From NCBI GenBank assembly GCA_903850915.1, contig CAINMV010000015.1, positions 1 to 64,000 on the forward strand: a stretch of DNA of 64,000 nucleotides, read 5' to 3'. Made by a program: the position numbers and the translations under genes. Each line of letters begins with the position of its first letter. Positions within the stretch are counted from its first letter, which is position 1. Source of the stretch: an uncultured Bacteroidota bacterium (lineage in GTDB: Bacteria; Bacteroidota; Bacteroidia; UKL13-3). Shown here one piece after another: positions 63,842 through 64,000 of this stretch. Below the pieces are notes generated by a model. That model was not told where the DNA came from. It searched no databases and saw only the letters and a program-made list of their open reading frames with translations.

Positions 63842-64000
63842 ATGAATCAGCCGTTATCTTATGTTGACCCACAAGCCAAAGTCGCTAAAAACGTTGTGAT
63901 AGAGCCGTTTGTGAATATTGAGAAAAATGTAATTATCGAAGAAGGGACCTGGATTGGTTCACACGTGACGATCATGGAAGGTGCACGTATTGGTAAGAAC
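63842..64000 (+). CDS. lpxA: UDP-N-acetylglucosamine acyltransferase, 5' part
   Basis: The first 53 codons of a gene cut by the window edge. The hexapeptide repeats (VAKNVVIEPFVNIEKNVVIE, then WIGSHVTIMEGARIG) and the start MNQPLSYVDPQAKV match LpxA, which starts lipid A biosynthesis by acylating UDP-GlcNAc. It could also be another hexapeptide acyltransferase, but the N-terminal pattern favours LpxA. It is divergent from the TPR gene. Confidence 0.8.
   Translation, partial: MNQPLSYVDPQAKVAKNVVIEPFVNIEKNVIIEEGTWIGSHVTIMEGARIGKN

Noticed and set aside
1-64000. Transposases, integrases, tRNA-embedded attachment sites
   Set aside because: No such genes or direct-repeat borders were seen; the accessory nature of 13.6-24 kb rests on gene content only.

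Overview
The window is AT-rich chromosomal DNA from a member of the Bacteroidota. The signs are a tmRNA whose tag ends in NNYALAA, promoters with the Bacteroidota -7 box TAnnTTTG, no Shine-Dalgarno sequences, four proteins with C-terminal type IX secretion sorting domains, a CruF/CrtY/CrtZ/CrtI carotenoid operon, and LytTR/WYL-type regulators. I cannot place it below phylum. No insertion sequence, CRISPR array, tRNA or rRNA gene was found.

Layout. 1-0.5 kb: ssrA (tmRNA) on the minus strand with its own promoter and terminator. 0.6-2.5 kb: a TIGR04325-type methyltransferase and a GT8-like glycosyltransferase. 2.6-9.3 kb (minus): a seven-gene drug-efflux operon in the order TetR, TolC, HlyD lipoprotein, two ABC ATPases, two ABC-2 permeases. 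9.6-13.6 kb: threonine aldolase and a T9SS-secreted Ig-repeat protein. 13.6-16.3 kb: a candidate retron locus, made of a DnaB-helicase-like ATPase lacking the normal N-terminal domain, a structured RNA bounded by a perfect 12-bp a1/a2 inverted repeat, and a retron-type reverse transcriptase (YADD, VHG and VTG motifs). 16.3-18.3 kb (minus): a small protein, a vWA protein with an intact MIDAS, and a membrane protein. 18.3-20.8 kb: a LytS/LytTR-like two-component pair and a lipoprotein preceded by direct repeats. 20.9-24.0 kb: two WYL regulators around an unrecognised small protein, then a tandem-repeat protein. 24.2-29.0 kb: a 1,600-residue T9SS surface protein. 29.0-34.5 kb (minus): an XRE regulator, then an LLM oxidoreductase-crtI-cruF-crtZ-crtY operon. 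34.7-39.5 kb: sbcD-sbcC. 39.8-47.7 kb: secreted T9SS proteins and a GH20-GH2 glycosidase pair. 47.8-53.2 kb: gcvP, an aminotransferase V-fold protein and a Crp/Fnr regulator. 53.2-58.2 kb (minus): aromatic catabolism, hmgA, hpd and paaABCD. 58.4-64 kb: a PhnB-like protein, an outer-membrane barrel plus TPR pair, and the start of lpxA.

How it fits together. Most of the window is housekeeping or metabolic. The accessory part is about 13.6-24 kb, where retron, vWA and WYL genes cluster as they often do in defence-rich regions. The main candidate for an undescribed system is the retron whose closest same-strand partner is a DnaB-like ATPase, ending 6 bp before the retron RNA. I do not recall this pairing among established retron types. 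The assignment of the helicase as a retron partner is inference from position and strand.
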